Source: Pseudomonadota bacterium
Lineage (GTDB): Bacteria; Pseudomonadota; Gammaproteobacteria; Burkholderiales; Burkholderiaceae_C
Reading direction: 5' to 3'
Length of the DNA: 64,000 nt
NCBI GenBank assembly: GCA_020161065.1
Contig: JAIUPH010000033.1
Coordinates: 124,001-188,000 of the forward strand
Position 1 is the stretch's first letter; every line of letters begins with the position of its first letter. The position numbers and the translations under genes are program-made. The notes beneath the pieces are model-generated. The model was not told where the DNA came from. It saw nothing but the letters and a program-made list of their open reading frames with translations, and did no database searches. Below, piece after piece: positions 62,046 to 64,000 of this stretch.

Positions 62046-62747
62046 ATGAAAGGCTTCGACCTCTTCGCGCTGTTCGCGAACCCCGAGTTCGTGACGATGC
62101 TGTGGAGCGGCGTCAAGCTGACGCTGGTGGTCGCGCTGGCCTCGTGGCTGCTGGCGATGACGCTGGCCGTGGTGCTGCTGGCGGTGCGCCTGACGCCCAG
62201 CGCCCTGGCGCGGCGCGCCGTGCAGGCCTACGTGTCCTACCACCGCAACGTGCCCACGCTGGTGCAGCTGATGCTGTGGTACTTCGGCATCGCCAGCCTG
62301 CTGCCCGGCGCGCTGCAGGGCTGGCTGGCCGAGCACAACGCCGAGGCGGTGTTCGCCGTCATCGGCCTCGGCCTGTGCCAGGCGGCCTACTTCAGCGAAG
62401 ACCTGCGCTCGGGCCTGCGCGCCGTGCCGGCGGGCCAGGCCGAAGCGGCGCGCGCGCTGGGCCACGGCTACCTGGGCGCGCTGCGCCACGTGCTGATGCC
62501 GCAGGCCGTGCGCAACGCGATGCCGGCGCTGGTCAACCACACGGTGTCGCTGTTCAAGAACAGCAGCCTGGCGATGGCCATCGGCGTGGCCGAGCTGACG
62601 CATGCGGTGAAAGAGATCGAGAACCAGAGCTTCCGCACCTTCGAGACCTACCTGATCGCGACGCTGCTGTACCTCGGCTTCTCGCTGCTCATCATGGCCG
62701 GCGGCACGCTGCTGGAACGGCGCAGCCGCATCGCGGGGGCGAGGTAG
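62046..62747 (+). CDS. Polar amino acid ABC transporter permease 1
   Basis: A 233-residue permease of the His/Glu/Gln (HAAT polar) family, with five or so membrane segments. LWSGVKLTLVVALASWLLAM, YHRNVPTLVQLMLWYFGIAS, and the EAA loop GQAEAARALGHGYLGALRHV, then LMPQAVRNAMPAL. Three bases before permease 2. Resembles GltJ-type subunits. Confidence 0.9.
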   Translation: MKGFDLFALFANPEFVTMLWSGVKLTLVVALASWLLAMTLAVVLLAVRLTPSALARRAVQAYVSYHRNVPTLVQLMLWYFGIASLLPGALQGWLAEHNAEAVFAVIGLGLCQAAYFSEDLRSGLRAVPAGQAEAARALGHGYLGALRHVLMPQAVRNAMPALVNHTVSLFKNSSLAMAIGVAELTHAVKEIENQSFRTFETYLIATLLYLGFSLLIMAGGTLLERRSRIAGAR

Positions 62748-62750
62748 GCC

Positions 62751-63509
62751 ATGGGCTCGGTGATCGACATCGTCCGCGACAACTGGCTGCTGCTGCTGAT
62801 CGGCCAGTACCCCAACGGGCCGCTGGGCGGCATCGCCTGCACGCTGATCTTGTCGGTGCTGGGCATCGTGCTGGCCTTTCCCTTGAGCGTGCTGCTGGCG
62901 CTCGCGCGCATCTCGCCTTGGCGCTGGCTGTCGTGGCCGGCCACGGCGCTGATCTACGTGGCGCGCGGCGTGCCGCTGCTGATGCTGATCCTGTGGGTCT
63001 ACTTCCTGGTGCCGCTGCTCATCGGCCACAACGTCTCGGGCTTCGTCACGATGCTGGTGACGCTGGTGCTGTACGAAGGCGCCTACCTGGCCGAGGTGGT
63101 GCGCGCCGGCATCGAGGCGCTGCCCAAGGGCCAGATGGAAGCCTCGCGTGCGCTGGGCCACAGCTACCTGGGCGCGATGCGGCGCGTCATCCTGCCGCAG
63201 GCGCTGTTCAACATGCTGCCCAGCATGCTCAGCCAGTTCGTCTCGACCATCAAGGAGACGACGCTGGGCTACGTGATCAACGTGCCCGAGCTCACCTTCG
63301 CGGCCAACCAGATCAACAACCGGCTGCTGACCCAGCCGTTCCAGGTGTTCTTCATCCTGGCGGTCATCTACTTCGTCGTCTGCTGGACGCTGACCTGGGC
63401 CGCCACGCAGCTGGAGCGGCGCATCGAGGCCAAGCGCGCCGGCACCGCGGCCGGGCGCGCGGCGGGCCGCGCGCCCGTTGCCACGCCGACGCTGGCCGCC
63501 GAGCCCTGA
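62751..63509 (+). CDS. Polar amino acid ABC transporter permease 2
   Basis: A 252-residue permease partner. GGIACTLILSVLGIVLAFPL, ARGVPLLMLILWVYFLVPLL, and EAA loop KGQMEASRALGHSYLGAMRR, VILPQALFNMLPSMLSQF. C-terminus Arg/Ala-rich. Resembles GltK-type subunits. Followed 17 bp later by the ATPase gene. Confidence 0.9.
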   Translation: MGSVIDIVRDNWLLLLIGQYPNGPLGGIACTLILSVLGIVLAFPLSVLLALARISPWRWLSWPATALIYVARGVPLLMLILWVYFLVPLLIGHNVSGFVTMLVTLVLYEGAYLAEVVRAGIEALPKGQMEASRALGHSYLGAMRRVILPQALFNMLPSMLSQFVSTIKETTLGYVINVPELTFAANQINNRLLTQPFQVFFILAVIYFVVCWTLTWAATQLERRIEAKRAGTAAGRAAGRAPVATPTLAAEP

Positions 63510-63526
63510 ACCGAAAGAGGCCACCG

Positions 63527-64000
63527 ATGATCACCTTCAACCAGGTCAACAAGTGGTACGGCGAGTACCGCGCGCTCAGCGACATCAACGCCGAGGTCAA
63601 GCGCGGCGAGGTGGTCGTCGTCTGCGGGCCGTCGGGGTCCGGCAAGTCGACGCTGATCCGCACCGTCAACCGGCTGGAGGAAATCAAGTCGGGCCAGGTC
63701 ACGATCGACGGCCACGACATCCACGCGCCGATGAGCAGCGCGCAGCTCAACCGCATGCGCAGCCGCATCGGCTTCGTGTTCCAGAGCTTCAACCTCTTTC
63801 CGCACCTGTCGGCGCTGGAAAACGTGATGCTCTCGCCGATCCACGTCGCCGGCGTGCGGCGCGCCGAGGCGCGCGACAAGGCGATGAAGCTGCTCGACCG
63901 CGTCGGCCTGGCGGCCAAGGCGGGCTCGTATCCGGGGCAGCTGTCCGGCGGCCAGCAGCAGCGCGTGGCGATCGCCCGCGCGCTGGCGATGGAGCCGCCG
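63527..64000 (+). CDS. Polar amino acid ABC transporter ATPase (GlnQ type), 3' end outside window
   Basis: The first 158 residues of a GlnQ/GltL-like ATPase: MITFNQVNKWYGEYRALSDI, Walker A GPSGSGKST, Q-loop IGFVFQSFNLFPHLSALENV, signature LSGGQQQRVAIARALAMEPP at the edge. ATG at 63527 has AAAGAGG upstream. No binding protein for this transporter is in the window; it may follow. Confidence 0.93.
   Translation, partial: MITFNQVNKWYGEYRALSDINAEVKRGEVVVVCGPSGSGKSTLIRTVNRLEEIKSGQVTIDGHDIHAPMSSAQLNRMRSRIGFVFQSFNLFPHLSALENVMLSPIHVAGVRRAEARDKAMKLLDRVGLAAKAGSYPGQLSGGQQQRVAIARALAMEPP

Overview
The window is about 64 kb of very GC-rich DNA with dense genes and short intergenic gaps. The gene families point to a betaproteobacterium of the order Burkholderiales: a Bug/TctC-type periplasmic binding protein, paired BKACE (DUF849) enzymes, branched-chain-type ABC transporters next to hydantoinase/oxoprolinase genes, and Nac-type LysR regulators. 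Genus is not resolved. No rRNA, tRNA or CRISPR array was seen.

Left part (1-13.5 kb): catabolic clusters on the minus strand. One runs carboxymuconolactone-decarboxylase-like protein, BKACE enzyme, half an MFS transporter, YeiH-type exporter, Bug protein. It is interrupted at 3943-4214 by a 272-bp MITE-like element flanked by CTAG, which has rewritten the end of the decarboxylase-like gene. A second runs TauD-type dioxygenase, second BKACE, small hydrolase, quinone oxidoreductase, MFS transporter. An AraC regulator and a large MalT/LuxR-type ATPase regulator flank them.

Middle part (13.5-33.3 kb): mixed housekeeping and stress genes. These include a universal-stress/hemerythrin fusion, vapBC and hicAB modules, a TetR regulator, rdgC, a glycerophosphodiesterase, rlhA, thrH, ribH under an FMN riboswitch, acetoacetyl-CoA synthetase, and an aldehyde dehydrogenase with DUF779 partner. 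The dehydrogenase is divergent from a sigma-54 activator, and the gap holds a clear -24/-12 promoter and TGTCGC/GCGACA dyads.

Right part (33.4-64 kb): a nitrogen/carbon assimilation region. It holds a sugar-acid operon (2-hydroxyacid dehydrogenase, gluconokinase-like, IdnO-like, IdnD-like), three LysR regulators, a roughly 10-kb operon (liv-type ABC transporter, HyuA/HyuB, SDR, HpcH/HpaI aldolase), two paralogous aminotransferases, a LytS/LytTR two-component pair, and an operon joining biotin carboxylase and carrier (AccC, AccB) to PxpB, PxpC, a biotin-less carrier-like protein and PxpA. It ends in an SDR and a polar amino acid ABC transporter cut by the window edge.

The most interesting signal is a 68-bp promoter module found six times (36842-36909, 48845-48912, 50196-50263, 55337-55404, 56357-56424, 61197-61264). 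Each copy has, at identical spacing, a 15-bp LysR-type dyad (five fit the Nac consensus ATA-N9-TAT), a conserved CGTCTTGG block holding a -35-like TTGG, an 18-bp spacer and a TAnnnT -10 box. Each faces a catabolic or assimilatory gene, and two copies flank the Nac-like gene at 55425. This suggests a local regulon for uptake and ATP-dependent opening of cyclic amides or similar nitrogen compounds. The substrate is not known from sequence.
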